Source: Pelosinus propionicus DSM 13327
GTDB taxonomy: Bacteria; Bacillota; Negativicutes; DSM-13327
Assembly (NCBI RefSeq): GCF_900114615.1
Contig: NZ_FOTS01000022.1
Span: 1-64,000 of the forward strand
Reading direction: 5' to 3'
DNA: 64,000 nt
Of this stretch, positions 53,022 through 63,533 are shown piece after piece. The position numbers and the translations under genes were made by a program. Under the pieces are notes generated by a model that was given only the letters and a program-made list of their open reading frames with translations, searched no databases and had not been told where the DNA came from. How positions within the stretch are numbered: position 1 is the first letter of the stretch; the number at the start of each line of letters is the position of its first letter.

Positions 53022-54023
53022 TCAAGTTTTCACCCTTGCAGCCGCCTTATGCCGCAAAACATCTATATATACTGCAAGAATAATAACAATTCCAATGGCT
53101 ACGGTTTGCATCTCGGCAGAAACACTTAAAAGATTTAATCCGTTTCGTAAAACTGCCATGATCATAGAACCAATCAACGTTCCCCAAACTGTGCCTTCCC
53201 CTCCCATAAAACTGGCACCGCCAATAATGCAGGCTGCAATCGCATCAAATTCATACCCTAATCCCGCTAAAGGATAAGCCGAATTGACTCGTCCTACAAG
53301 AACCAGTCCACCTAGAGCTGCCATGAGGCCACTAATGGTATATACAATGATTAATACTTTATCAATATTGATCCCTGACAAACGTGTTGCTTCTGGATTG
53401 CCCCCTACAGCATAAATATAACGTCCAACAGTCGTATAATTGAGGAAAACATGAAATACAGCATACACAACTAATACCAAGATAAAGCTAACAGGAATTG
53501 GACCGATAAAAGCCGCTCCTAAAAACTGTATTGATGCAGGAAAGTTGGAAATAGGCGAAGCTGCTGTTACAATCAAAGCTAATCCTCTAGCGACATTCAT
53601 CGTACCTAATGTAGAAATAAAAGGATGAGGCAGCGACATTTTAGTTAGCATCATTCCATTCAGCCATCCAAGAAGTATACCAATCCCTAGACATACCAGC
53701 ACGCCTACGACAGGAGACATTCCCATCTTTACTACAACAATCCCCATCATAACAGTACTCAATGCTAGAATCGAACCAACAGATAAATCAATTCCAGCTG
53801 TTAAAATCGCTAGTAACATTCCAATGGCAATAAGACTGTTTATAGCGGATTGCCTGGCAACATTCATAATGTTGTCAATTGTTAAAAAGTATGGAGAAGC
53901 AAACGTCAATACCAGGGATAAACCGATTAATCCAATGAGTGACCCCATTTTTTTTATCATCTGACGAAGTTGTGTTTTTTGTGTACCCCCATGACTTTGA
54001 ACTTCAGGCGTGCTTGCATTCAT
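53022..54023 (-). CDS. ABC sugar permease (RbsC type)
   Basis: The product is 333 residues with about 8-10 helices of the BPD_transp_2 family. AGIDLSVGSILALSTVMMGI (about 103-122) and GRYIYAVGGNPEATRLSGI (about 205-223), which holds the ATPase-contacting EAA-like loop, are typical of RbsC. The GIGILLGWLNG stretch is also standard. The start overlaps the ATPase gene by 20 bases, so translation is coupled. Confidence 0.93.
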   Translation of the reverse strand: MNASTPEVQSHGGTQKTQLRQMIKKMGSLIGLIGLSLVLTFASPYFLTIDNIMNVARQSAINSLIAIGMLLAILTAGIDLSVGSILALSTVMMGIVVVKMGMSPVVGVLVCLGIGILLGWLNGMMLTKMSLPHPFISTLGTMNVARGLALIVTAASPISNFPASIQFLGAAFIGPIPVSFILVLVVYAVFHVFLNYTTVGRYIYAVGGNPEATRLSGINIDKVLIIVYTISGLMAALGGLVLVGRVNSAYPLAGLGYEFDAIAACIIGGASFMGGEGTVWGTLIGSMIMAVLRNGLNLLSVSAEMQTVAIGIVIILAVYIDVLRHKAAARVKT

Positions 54024-55521
54024 GACTAATACCTCCTGTAGCAGCTTTTAAAATTTCCTCTGGTGTAACTTCCAAACAAGAAAATTCACCTGTTATCTTC
54101 CCACTGTTCATCACTAGAATGCGATCGCTAATTCCCATAACCTCGGGTAATTCAGAAGAAATGACAATCACTGCCGCTCCTTCGTTAACCAGACGATTGA
54201 TGAGATTATAAACTTCGACTTTGGCACCCACATCAATACCACGGGTGGGTTCATCAAAAATAAATATTTTTGCCTTTGAGCACAACCATTTAGCAATGAC
54301 TACTTTCTGCTGATTACCACCCGATAACAAGCGAGTCGTCATCTTTGGGATAGCAGGGTGAATTTGCAGCTCACGCATCATCTCATCAACTTCAGCAACT
54401 ACCATTTTTTGATCGATAAAGTATCCAAACTTGCAAAATTTCTTTAGTCCCGTCAACGTGGAATTAACGATAATATCATGCATAAGAATCAGCCCTTGCC
54501 CCTTACGGTCTTCTGTAAGAAAAGCCATACCATGGTGAATGGCATCCTTTGGGCTATTAATTTTAACCACTTTTCCAAATATTTCGATTATTCCTCCGTC
54601 AATCTTGTCTGCACCAAAAATAGCTCTCGCCAATTCAGTACGTCCTGCGCCAACCAATCCCGCAAAGCCAATCACTTCTCCTTTATGCAAGTCAAAGGAA
54701 ATGTCTTTCAGTCTGCCTCTTTGATTTAGATTTCTAACTCTTAAAGCAATCTCTCCTTTTTGGGTTTGGTGCCTAGGGAATTTTTCCTCCAAAGTGCGTC
54801 CTACCATTAATCGAATAATTTTTTCTTCATCCGCTTCACTTCTTTCCATCGTTCCAATTTTACAGCCATCCCGGATCACTGTAATACGATCAGCTATGGC
54901 CAGTACTTCTTCTAATCGATGGGAAATATAAATAACTGCAATGCCCTTTTCTTTTAGCATATGTATATTTTTCAACAAAACATCCACTTCACGACCAGAC
55001 AGGCTGGATGTTGGTTCATCCATAATAATAAGCTTCACATTGGCAATTAACGCACGAGCAATTTCAATCATCTGTTGATATCCCATTGTATATTCACTAG
55101 CTGTCTTAGTCACATCAATGTCAATTCCCAGCTCCAGTAAAGCCGTCTTTGCTAACTGATTCATTCTACGGTAATCCAATAGCCCAAACCCTGGAATACG
55201 TAATTCTCTACCTAGAAAAATGTTTTCTGTAACTGTCAGGTTGGGCAATATGCTTAATTCCTGATAAATTGCTGTAATCCCTAAAGAAAATGACTCTTTC
55301 GTATTGTTAAATCGAACTACCTTGCCCTCACAAAGCATCTCACCATCATTGCTTTGATACACACCTGTTAGTATTTTAATAAACGTGGATTTTCCTGCCC
55401 CGTTTTCACCGCAAAGAGCATGAATTTCACCATTTTTAACATCCAAACTGACATCTGTTAAGGCATTTACACCAGGAAATCTTTTACATATCCCTTTGAG
55501 ACTTAAAAGGTATTCACACAT
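54004..55521 (-). CDS. sugar ABC transporter ATPase (RbsA type, two ABC domains)
   Basis: The protein is about 505 residues with two ABC modules. The first has Walker A GENGAGKSTF (about 36), signature YTMGYQQMIEIARAL and Walker B LIIMDEPTSSL. The second has the degenerate Walker A GLVGAGRTEL usual in RbsA/MglA proteins, signature LSGGNQQKVVIAKWL, and Walker B IFIFDEPTRGIDVGAK. It drives import through RbsC. GGGAGG selects ATG 55521. It follows the iolG-like gene by 113 bases. Confidence 0.95.
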   Translation of the reverse strand: MCEYLLSLKGICKRFPGVNALTDVSLDVKNGEIHALCGENGAGKSTFIKILTGVYQSNDGEMLCEGKVVRFNNTKESFSLGITAIYQELSILPNLTVTENIFLGRELRIPGFGLLDYRRMNQLAKTALLELGIDIDVTKTASEYTMGYQQMIEIARALIANVKLIIMDEPTSSLSGREVDVLLKNIHMLKEKGIAVIYISHRLEEVLAIADRITVIRDGCKIGTMERSEADEEKIIRLMVGRTLEEKFPRHQTQKGEIALRVRNLNQRGRLKDISFDLHKGEVIGFAGLVGAGRTELARAIFGADKIDGGIIEIFGKVVKINSPKDAIHHGMAFLTEDRKGQGLILMHDIIVNSTLTGLKKFCKFGYFIDQKMVVAEVDEMMRELQIHPAIPKMTTRLLSGGNQQKVVIAKWLCSKAKIFIFDEPTRGIDVGAKVEVYNLINRLVNEGAAVIVISSELPEVMGISDRILVMNSGKITGEFSCLEVTPEEILKAATGGISHECKHA

Positions 55522-55633
55522 ACATAAACCTCCCGATACATCGAATGCTTTATAGCAGTAAAAAATCAACTATGTTATTCCATATTAGCCGTTCCTGTAG
55601 ATGCTTCATTCTTTAACTAACGAGATACGATTT

Positions 55634-56659
55634 TTATAAACCAAAGGTATTTTTGATTTCTGCTGTTGTAACAGGCCGATTTTCATCCAAAGATTTTTTA
55701 GCAGCCAGACCAATAATGACAGGTTCTAAGCCATCTGTAATATTTACTGGAACATCGGTATTATTTACGATTGCAGCAACAAATTCCTGAATTTCAGCAG
55801 TATATGCCTGCATATATCTTTCCAGGAAAAAATATAACGGTTTTTCAGATATAACACCTTTTTTTGTACTAAGAACCGCTGTAGAGGATTTGTCATTACC
55901 AACTGCAACAGCACCTTCGGAGCCAAATACTTCAGCACGTTGATCATAGCCATAAACCGCACGCCTTGAGTTATCAATAACCGCCATTGCACCATTATTA
56001 AGTTTCATGGTGATGATGGCTGTGTCAATATCACCTGCCACACCAATCCCGGGGTCTACTAAAGCTCCCCCCATTGCATACACTTCTACTACTTCGCTGC
56101 CGGAAAGATATCTGACCATATCAAAATCATGGATTGTCATATCCAAAAACATGCCGCCTGAGATTTTAACATAGCTAATAGGTGGTTCCTCTGGATCTCT
56201 TGAAGTAATTTTAATGATATGCTGCACGCCAATTTTCCCCGCATCGACTGCCTCTTTGACTGCTTTAAAATTATGATCAAATCGTCGGTTAAAGCCAACT
56301 TGATATTTAATACCAGCGTTTTTCACTGCCTTAAGTACTTCTTTAATTTTGTCTACATCATGATCAACAGGTTTTTCACAGAATACATGCTTACCAGCCT
56401 TAATCGCTTCTAAAGAAATTTGTGAATGGGTATCCGTTGATGAACAAATCAACACAGCATCAATTTCTGAGTTTGCCAAAATATCATGATAGTCTTTACT
56501 CGTATACTGAATCCCTAATGATGTGGACCATTGTTTTGCAGCCTCATCCAAAAATGGATCAGCAATGAATGTTACTTCTGCTCCTTTAACATATTTAGTA
56601 ATACTTTCTGTATGTACCTTGCCAATTCTGCCTGCTCCAATGATACCGATTTTTAACAT
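55634..56659 (-). CDS. iolG: myo-inositol 2-dehydrogenase (IolG-like)
   Basis: The protein is 341 residues of the Gfo/Idh/MocA family. NAD loop GIIGAGRIGKVHTESI (about 4-19), CEKPVDHDVDKI (catalytic Lys about 96), VGFNRRFDHNFKAVKEAVDAG (about 120-140) and MFLDMTIHDFDMVRYLSG (about 168-185, catalytic Asp and His) match bacterial IolG closely, so NAD-dependent oxidation of myo-inositol to scyllo-inosose is likely. Related sugars cannot be excluded. It heads the operon and is divergent from a DeoR gene. The promoter overlaps a palindrome at 56862. Confidence 0.85.
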   Translation of the reverse strand: MLKIGIIGAGRIGKVHTESITKYVKGAEVTFIADPFLDEAAKQWSTSLGIQYTSKDYHDILANSEIDAVLICSSTDTHSQISLEAIKAGKHVFCEKPVDHDVDKIKEVLKAVKNAGIKYQVGFNRRFDHNFKAVKEAVDAGKIGVQHIIKITSRDPEEPPISYVKISGGMFLDMTIHDFDMVRYLSGSEVVEVYAMGGALVDPGIGVAGDIDTAIITMKLNNGAMAVIDNSRRAVYGYDQRAEVFGSEGAVAVGNDKSSTAVLSTKKGVISEKPLYFFLERYMQAYTAEIQEFVAAIVNNTDVPVNITDGLEPVIIGLAAKKSLDENRPVTTAEIKNTFGL

Positions 56660-56773
56660 AATAATGCCACCTTTCCTTATGATTCATTTACATTCCAACC
56701 TCAACAGCCAAAAGTTTATACTTTTTATGGCTAGAGAATATGAATCTAGCACTTCCTAACACATCACAAATTT

Positions 56774-56801
56774 TGATCATTTAATTGCAATAAAATGATC
56801 A
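56774..56801. repeat. 9-bp inverted repeat in the iolG-deoR gap
   Basis: TGATCATTT (56774-56782) and AAATGATCA (56793-56801) have a 10-base spacer, 115 bp before iolG. It could be a second regulator site or mRNA leader structure. Confidence 0.4.
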
Positions 56802-56843
56802 CATTTGCCTATGTCATTATTATAACTTGATTACTTATTGATA

Positions 56844-56876
56844 AATTTACTATTATTTCCAATTATTGTCAATAAT
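56844..56876 (-). promoter_or_regulatory. candidate iolG promoter with DeoR operator
   Basis: On the minus strand TTGACA (56867-56872) and TAAATT (56844-56849) are 17 bases apart. The -35 is the middle of ATTATTG-A-CAATAAT, a 7-bp-arm palindrome (56862-56876). A repressor there would compete with polymerase. The -10 match is only moderate. Confidence 0.5.
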
Positions 56877-57079
56877 AATTTTTAAAGATTATAAATATTC
56901 TTTTATCTGATGATAGTAAGCAATATTCTGTATGTTATTACGCTTGATAAATGCATTTAAGAATATTTTACTAATTTTAAATCTCCGATTTATTTTACAA
57001 TTAAGGAATAATCTCCTAATAAGGTACCTTTTCAGAATAAAATATTATCAAAACCTACTCATCCATTTAACAAAAAAAC

Positions 57080-57108
57080 TTGTATAATGAATTGTAATTG
57101 CATATAAT
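57080..57108 (+). promoter_or_regulatory. deoR promoter
   Basis: TTGTAT (57080-57085), a 17-base spacer and TATAAT (57103-57108), 33 bases upstream of the TTG start. The rest of the 481-base gap 56660-57140 is very AT-rich with only the elements listed here. Confidence 0.65.
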
Positions 57109-57140
57109 ATTAACCAAATACGGTAATGTGAGGTATTAAA

Positions 57141-57905
57141 TTGAAAATCAATCGAATTAGTGAAATTGAAAAGTATACACGTCAATTGGAGCATGTTTCA
57201 TTAGATCGGCTGTGTGATGTCTTTAAAGTCTCAAAAAATACAATTCGAAGAGACATTAGCGAGTTGGCGAAAAGGGGAGCGATAAAAAAAGTATATGGAG
57301 GTATTACAATCAACCAGAAAAATGGTGTTGAATCCCGCGAACCATTCGAATCACGCGAGATAAAATATCAAGTTGAAAAAAGCCAGATTGCAAAGCTCGC
57401 AAGTGATCTAGTAGATGACGATGACGTTATTTTTATTGATTCTGGAACCACAACGATACACATGATTCCTTTTCTGGCTAATAAACAAAATATAACGATT
57501 GTTACCACCAATTTACATGCTATTACTGCTTCTATTCCATATCCAAACTTAAATGTAATTTCTACTGGCGGCGTACTTTATCGGGGAACCAATTCCCTTA
57601 CAGGTACAGGAGTGACAGCCTCTCTTAGAAACTACAATATAAAAAAAGCATTTTTAGCATCAACAGGTGTTTCACTGACAAAGGGTGTAACAAATATATC
57701 TCCTCTTGAAACTGAAATAAAACGCTATTTAATCGAAAATAGCACACAGACTGCTCTATTAGTCGATCATACCAAAATAAACATTGCATCTTTAATGACC
57801 TATGGAAATCTCGAAGATTTTAATTATTTTATCACCAATACACTTCCTCCAGCTGAATTTGTAGATTTTTTTGCGGCAAATAATATAGCTCTTTTAACCC
57901 CCTGA
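57141..57905 (+). CDS. DeoR-family transcriptional regulator
   Basis: The product is 254 residues. The HTH domain (about 5-58) reads VSLDRLCDVFKVSKNTIRRDI and ends in KKVYGGI, as in DeoR/GlpR. The DeoRC sensor (about 75-235) has VIFIDSGTTTIHMIPFL and VISTGGVLYRGTNSLTG, the sugar-phosphate-binding fold related to ribose-5-phosphate isomerase. GAGG sits seven bases before a TTG start. It is the only plus-strand gene here and diverges from iolG, so control of the inositol/sugar operon by a phosphorylated intermediate is likely. Confidence 0.9.
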   Translation: MKINRISEIEKYTRQLEHVSLDRLCDVFKVSKNTIRRDISELAKRGAIKKVYGGITINQKNGVESREPFESREIKYQVEKSQIAKLASDLVDDDDVIFIDSGTTTIHMIPFLANKQNITIVTTNLHAITASIPYPNLNVISTGGVLYRGTNSLTGTGVTASLRNYNIKKAFLASTGVSLTKGVTNISPLETEIKRYLIENSTQTALLVDHTKINIASLMTYGNLEDFNYFITNTLPPAEFVDFFAANNIALLTP

Positions 57906-57912
57906 TTCTGAC

Positions 57913-57967
57913 AAAAGGTACCCTTTCTTGCTGACTTAATAACATTCAACAAGAAAGGGTACCTTTT
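57913..57967. terminator. strong bidirectional terminator
   Basis: A perfect 18-bp stem: AAAAGGTACCCTTTCTTG at 57913-57930 and CAAGAAAGGGTACCTTTT at 57950-57967, with a 19-base loop. It follows the DeoR gene by eight bases and faces the end of the converging chemoreceptor gene. Confidence 0.88.
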
Positions 57968-58036
57968 CTTTAGATCATAGCATTCATGATCTGCACATCG
58001 TAATTTTTAAATAATTCGAGCTGCCGTAACTATAAA

Positions 58037-60034
58037 TTATATTTTAAATTTATAAACCTGATCCTTTAGCTGCTTCGATAATTCAGCTAGCATTCCACAA
58101 GTTGAAGCAACTTCCTCCATTGCAGCTGTCTGCTCCTCTACTGCTGCCGAAACATTTTGTAATTCACCTGTGGCAGCTTCGTAAGTCTTTTCCGCCGCTT
58201 TCACAGACATCACAATTTGTTGACTACCTAAAGAGAGCTCCGCTAATGATCTAGAAATTTTTTTCACCTGATGATCTACACTTTTGACAAAATGTAAAAT
58301 CTGCTTAAATTCTTCTCCAGCAGAACTTACTACTGTAACCCCTTGGTCCACATTCGCAATAGCTGAATCAATTGACTCTACTACATTGTTTATATTTCGA
58401 TGATTTTTTTGAATTAATTCAGTAATTTGGCTTGCTGCTCTTTCAGATTGTTCTGCAAGTTTTCTTACTTCTTCGGCTACAACAGCAAAACCGCGCCCTT
58501 GTTCTCCTGCACGTGCCGCTTCTATTGCTGCATTTAAAGCTAGAAGATTTGTCTGTCCGGCAATAATAGAAATCAATCCTACGATTTCTCCAATTTGCTT
58601 AGAACCTGCTTCCAGTTCGCCAGACGTTTCTTTCGCCCTTTTAGCAGACTCGACCATGCTTTCCATTTGACTCATTGCTTTTTTAATGGCACATTCTCCG
58701 GCATCTGTAGCTAAGGTAGCTTTCTGAGCCACCCCAGTCATTCTATCTGCCGTTGCAGATACATCTTCAATGCTTGCTGACATACCGGTAACAACTTCAG
58801 ATACCTCTTTGAATATATTCACCTGATCTTCCGCTCCCTGAGTCACGTTAGCGATAGCAGAAGCAATTGAGCAAGATGCCTCTGCAGATTGCTGCGAACT
58901 TTCGCTAAATTGTTGAGCAGATTTAGCAACTTGACTAGACGACGAATAAACATGTGAAATTAATTCACGCAAATTTGCTGCCATCTTCGAAAAACCGTGT
59001 ATTAATTTGTCAATTTCGTCTCCTTTGCCTAACTCATGATTGGAGGTAATTGTCAGATTTCCATCTGCAATATTTTCTGCCATCTCTTTTAATTGCTGAA
59101 CCCGACTTACGATTTGCAGCGTAAATAGAATTATAATGATTCCTAATAAAAAAAGTGCAACTATACTGGATATAAACGAATGAATTCCTAATATATCCAC
59201 TTGCTCAAGCAACTCTGCCTTAGGCACAAAAACAGCAAATGTCCAACCTGTTTTTCCAATAGGAGAGGCAGCCATTAAAGTCTCAATACCATCAAGTTCA
59301 CCCGTTTGAACACTAGCTGTTCCGCTCATTAGCTGTTTACCATATTCGGCGAACTTCCCATTTTCACTCTTTAAGATATTATCTTTCAAACCAAACGTAG
59401 GATGATACACAAAATTTCCTCTGCCATCTAGTATAACTGCATATCCCGTTTTACCAATTTTAAAATCCTTCGCTAGTTTATGTATTGGGTCAATATCTAT
59501 GCCAATGCCAGTAACACCAATAACATTCCCATCACGTATTATGTTTTTAACTACTCCAACTGATAATTCATTAGCTGTTGACTCATATATTTCTGTATAA
59601 CCGATTCCTCCATTAGCTTGCAAAGCCACCTTATACCACTCCCGTGTCCGCGGGTCATATCCTTTCGGTTTCTTTTTTTCTGTGATGCCTTGAGAATCTG
59701 CACAAGTCATATTTTCATACCCTGTATAAGCGGATTGAACACCTGTTCCAGCAGCTTTGACTTGCTTTAAAAATTCAATTTCTTCGGCTTGCGGTAGTAC
59801 CTTCTCGCCTAATACCTGGGCAGTAACTGAAACTAATACCTCTTTTTCTTTTAGTGAAGAATATATATTATTGCTGCTGCTTTCTACCAAATAACTGGCT
59901 GTTTCCACTATTTGCCCATCAAGAATACGACGTGCTTCATAATAAGAATAGTAACTCATTATACTTAATACCAATAGCATTGGAACGATCAGTATGAACA
60001 GCATTTTAGTTCTTAACTTTAATGATTTCCACAT
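58037..60034 (-). CDS. methyl-accepting chemotaxis protein (dCache sensor)
   Basis: The protein is about 665 residues. Helix 1 is at about 10-30. The periplasmic dCache_1 domain (about 35-285) has [16 protein letters not shown] and [23 protein letters not shown], the ligand pocket type that binds amino acids or carboxylates. Helix 2, HAMP and the signalling domain ([22 protein letters not shown]) follow. GAGGAG selects ATG 60034. It lies between the inositol operon and the phytase operon, so taste for a related compound is conceivable, but no evidence ties it to one. Confidence 0.92.
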   Translation of the reverse strand: MWKSLKLRTKMLFILIVPMLLVLSIMSYYSYYEARRILDGQIVETASYLVESSSNNIYSSLKEKEVLVSVTAQVLGEKVLPQAEEIEFLKQVKAAGTGVQSAYTGYENMTCADSQGITEKKKPKGYDPRTREWYKVALQANGGIGYTEIYESTANELSVGVVKNIIRDGNVIGVTGIGIDIDPIHKLAKDFKIGKTGYAVILDGRGNFVYHPTFGLKDNILKSENGKFAEYGKQLMSGTASVQTGELDGIETLMAASPIGKTGWTFAVFVPKAELLEQVDILGIHSFISSIVALFLLGIIIILFTLQIVSRVQQLKEMAENIADGNLTITSNHELGKGDEIDKLIHGFSKMAANLRELISHVYSSSSQVAKSAQQFSESSQQSAEASCSIASAIANVTQGAEDQVNIFKEVSEVVTGMSASIEDVSATADRMTGVAQKATLATDAGECAIKKAMSQMESMVESAKRAKETSGELEAGSKQIGEIVGLISIIAGQTNLLALNAAIEAARAGEQGRGFAVVAEEVRKLAEQSERAASQITELIQKNHRNINNVVESIDSAIANVDQGVTVVSSAGEEFKQILHFVKSVDHQVKKISRSLAELSLGSQQIVMSVKAAEKTYEAATGELQNVSAAVEEQTAAMEEVASTCGMLAELSKQLKDQVYKFKI

Positions 60035-60131
60035 AAACTCCTCACCTTTCATAGTCATATTTGGCGTCAACTCTTAGTTGCTATCTACTGTAAATTTAAA
60101 GCGACACAGAAAAATGATATATTAGAATTTG

Positions 60132-60160
60132 TCCCTTGAAATTAAAATAACTTCAAGGGA
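60132..60160. terminator. hairpin after the beta-propeller phytase gene
   Basis: TCCCTTGAA (60132-60140) and TTCAAGGGA (60152-60160) form a 9-bp stem, 12 bases past the phytase stop. The T tract is weak. Confidence 0.6.
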
Positions 60161-60171
60161 GCTTGGTATAG

Positions 60172-61299
60172 TTATTGCTTTTTCAATTTACGCGGATTCA
60201 CTGTGTTATCCAGCTCTACACCAGAAACAGCTTGGACAATTTTTTCCCATCTTATTATTTTAAAGTTTTGGTTTAATTTCTCAGTACCATTCATATTTTC
60301 ACCATCCTGAGCAATCAATAGACCATTTGGAAATTCCTTACCCAGGTTAAAACTGATAACATCAATGCCGTCTGTATCATTGGTTCCATCAACTTTACCA
60401 TCATCAATGGAAAAACTGCCAATGTATGAATTCATTCCTCTTCGATCATAGATATTATAACTGTTATTTCCTTGACTAGAGGCTATTAAGTGCCCTTTTC
60501 CGTTACGCGCATAATAGATTGTTAAACCTTCAACATCTGCAATTAAATGACCAGCGCCGACAGAATCAACCTGAACACGCTTAGCTCCTGCATCAGGCTC
60601 AGCACCATATTTCCAGATTCCAACATTTTCTTCAGAAATATAGAAGCAACCATATTCATCATCAGCTACTAAACCTTCAGAAATACTGCCGATGTTTAAA
60701 GAACGAACAAGTTTAGCATCAATTTTTCCCTCTCCGTTATCAAAGAGCTCATATTGCTCAAATTCACCTTCATAGCCAGATATAAGCGCATAGTATTTAT
60801 CAGTTTTCAAACTATGATATAGAGAAAAACCATATACGACTTTCATTTTTGCAAATAGATTTCTTGCAGCAATATTCGTCAGTTCACCTGTTTCAGAATT
60901 AATCTTATAAATAATCAGTCCATTATTTTGAGCTCTATCAGTAGCAGCAGCAATATCAACTTTTTCCTTTCCAAGAGGAAAATTGTAGCGTACATCAACA
61001 TTATTCGGCTTTCCAGCTTTAACATTATATAATTCTTTACCTTTTAAATCATAAACAAGAAGCCCCCCCTGCTTATTGGTCGCAATAATAGTACTCTTAG
61101 AAGGGTTTTGGGGATGAACCCATATCGCAGGATCATCTGCCGCATCATGACCTGATACAACAGCATCCGTTTCATAGTCTGCCTGAACAGCAACATCGTG
61201 ATAATTTTTTGCTGCTTCTGAAATATTGCAACCTCCCCAGCCAAACCCTATAAAGGAAGCAGCCAATAAAGCTGCATATATCTTTCTACATGCTTTCAT
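60172..61299 (-). CDS. beta-propeller phytase (3-phytase, PhyC type)
   Basis: The product is about 375 residues, a secreted six-bladed propeller that hydrolyses Ca-phytate. DAADDPAIWVHPQNPSKSTI (about 52-71), NNVDVRYNFPLGKEKVDIAAATDR, VVYGFSLYHS, SGYEGEFEQYEL, VADDEYGCFYISEENVG, LIADVEGLTIYYA and DTDGIDVISF match Bacillus phytases along the full length, with the acidic Ca2+ ligands. The N-terminal signal (MKACRKIYAALLAASFIGFGWGGC) ends in Cys, but the lipobox is weak. GAGGTG favours ATG 61299. The gene follows the PTP-like phytase gene by about 80 bases. Confidence 0.95.
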   Translation of the reverse strand: MKACRKIYAALLAASFIGFGWGGCNISEAAKNYHDVAVQADYETDAVVSGHDAADDPAIWVHPQNPSKSTIIATNKQGGLLVYDLKGKELYNVKAGKPNNVDVRYNFPLGKEKVDIAAATDRAQNNGLIIYKINSETGELTNIAARNLFAKMKVVYGFSLYHSLKTDKYYALISGYEGEFEQYELFDNGEGKIDAKLVRSLNIGSISEGLVADDEYGCFYISEENVGIWKYGAEPDAGAKRVQVDSVGAGHLIADVEGLTIYYARNGKGHLIASSQGNNSYNIYDRRGMNSYIGSFSIDDGKVDGTNDTDGIDVISFNLGKEFPNGLLIAQDGENMNGTEKLNQNFKIIRWEKIVQAVSGVELDNTVNPRKLKKQ

Positions 61300-61376
61300 T
61301 ATAAATATCACCTCATTGTATTCTTTTATTTCAACCAGCATTTTTTTATCTACTGTGGAGTAAGGGGAGGCAGATG

Positions 61377-62345
61377 TTATTCTTGTATATGATTGTGTTC
61401 TTTAATCCATTTTGACCAGCTTATCGGCAAATCATCAGGGCTTGTTGTTACATATTCATAAAACATTTTTAAAAGTTTAACCTTTTCCTTATATAGCGGT
61501 ACCTTATAGGCATCTTTTTCATTAGATACAGTTATTTTTGTAGCATTATTTCCGCCAAGCAAATATTGACGATTTACAATGTCCTCGAAACTAACCTGCT
61601 TCCCGTTCCGAAGAATGTCATACATCACCATAATTTGGGTGGTACGTCCTTCACCAGCCATACAATGGAAATGCAGCCAAGCATTTTGAGGTAATTTCTT
61701 GTAAAACTTCACAAAATCATTTACTTGTTCATTTGTAAATGAAGAGTGGTCAGTGGCTTGAATTCTTAAGTAATTTTGCCCACGAGAAGTAACAAATTCC
61801 TTTTCGGTGAGTGCATTATCAACTGCTATTTTATAAGTTTCATAGGGTTTTTTATCATCATCTAATTCTGAGATTTCTATAGGAGACTTTAATGCAGATC
61901 TTAACCATGCTTTTTCATCTTTTTCAACTTGAGCCACTGATTTACCTACATTTACCCAATCACGGCTAATATATGCACTTACCCCAATACCATTTACAAA
62001 ACCATGAGATTCCTGACGTAAATCAACTATGTAAATCGGACCAGACGTTACTGACTTTATTTTTTCTAACATTTTGTCATAAGATGCATAGGAAAATTCA
62101 GAGCTCCCTGAAATATGCAGAGTATCCAAACCGATCCTTGATGGCAATTCCCCTTTTATTTTTTTATTTTAAAATGGATCATTTGCCATCCTAAAATTTT
62201 TTGGCATCGTGGAGATGTTTTTATTGTCAATTCGCCAGATGGGCTTTTCCTCCACAGTCTGCGTTGCTGGTTCAGCAGCAAATAGAATTGATTGACAAGC
62301 AAGTAACATGGTTAACATTAATACAAATGGTATAAATTTTTTCAA
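61377..62345 (-). pseudogene. PTP-like cysteine phytase with one in-frame stop (codon 59)
   Basis: A TTG at 62345 behind GGAGGAG opens a signal peptide (MKKFIPFVLMLTMLLACQS) and mature start IWRIDNKNISTMPKNFRMANDPF. Codon 59 is TAA (62169-62171). The same frame continues without a gap through LPSRIGLDTLHISGSSEFS to the end. General acid Asp is in YLRIQATDHSSF, and the P-loop is HCMAGEGRTT with catalytic Cys at codon 228, the PTP-like myo-inositol phosphatase signature known from Selenomonas. Without readthrough only a fragment starting at a TTG at 62147, lacking its signal peptide, could form. Confidence 0.8.
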
Positions 62346-62407
62346 AATAACTCCTCCTCTATAATGGCAATAGAATGAAAAATTTAAAAATCTTATCTGA
62401 TTATCAA

Positions 62408-63353
62408 TCAGAATTTAGTGCTCAGTTTGAGCGACGAGCAAATGAACGTTCCATGATCTGCAGCAGCCGTCTTCTCTCCCCACCATTTTTCAAATGTGAG
62501 GGTGCCTGCTTTAGATACTTTATAAGAAATTGCTGCGCCAACTCCTTTAAATCCATTCTCAGTATACTGGTCATCATAATCTGTATAATTGCCATCTCTA
62601 AAAATGCCTGCATCAGCATTCATGTAAGATAGAGTATACTTAAAATCGCCAACCTTTTTTGTACTGCCATTTTCTACTTCGACTACATAGGCTTTTGTCT
62701 TGCTGACTATTATTTATATATTCACTGCTTATTGTCGTTCGTGGAGAAAATTGATACTTGCCATGTACAGCTGCATAGTTATCCTTGTCTTGCTTTCCAA
62801 AATAAATACCTCCAACCCCCTTTTCAAAAGCATTGTCCCAAGCCAAGTATTGTATTTCACTAGTAAAGTTTATTTTAGTACGGCTCTTGGCATCATAGAC
62901 CGTATCTTCCTGCTGATCCCGGCCAGCAAATACTCTAATTGAGTTCGATTTATTAAGTTTCGCAGATAACATAGCACCCGTTACACCATTAGCAGACATC
63001 CATAAACCTTTACCTATTTCAATCGGTTGACTGCCAAGACGGAGTGCCATAGTATCCCTTAGCTTGCTTTCTACCCACACGTCATAAAGTGTAATGGAGT
63101 TTGACTCTGAGTTAGCTGTATTATTGTTCGAATTCTTGAATTTTAAATCAAGCCCTACCGTAGTTTTATCATCAAGCTCGCTAGTCATATATACCTTGAT
63201 TTCGCTCTTGGACTTATATTCATTGTCTTCAGTACGTTCATATCCGGTCTTGGTCGATCCTGTTATTTTAATAGGACCAGCACTAGCATACACCTGGACG
63301 GTTGACATCACAATCGCTGCCACTACAACAGCGGTGATCATCTTTCTATTCAC
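62408..63353 (-). pseudogene. outer-membrane porin-like protein, frameshifted
   Basis: GTG 63353 behind GGAGG opens a Sec signal (MNRKMITAVVVAAIVMSTVQVYASA) and beta-strand-rich sequence with many Asn and Ser (ITLYDVWVESKLRDTMALRLG). At 62693-62696 a run of four A (minus strand) shifts the frame and it stops at 62640. Removing one A gives KAYVVEVENGSTKKVGDFKYT, then MNADAGIFRDGNY and a C-terminal STKF with the terminal Phe of porins, total about 314 residues. It would admit solutes, perhaps phytate, through an outer membrane, and precedes the phytase genes. Confidence 0.75.
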
Positions 63354-63533
63354 GTATTCATTCCTCCACCTTTTTAAAAATAGTAATCATTCATTCTAAA
63401 GAACATGTAAACTATAAAAAATTCCGTCATGTTATTATGTTATCCTACTCAATAAACTCCTTGGTAAAATTAAAGTATGGCAGACAAAATCACCACTATA
63501 CTTAAAAATAACTTATACTTCTTTACTATCTTC

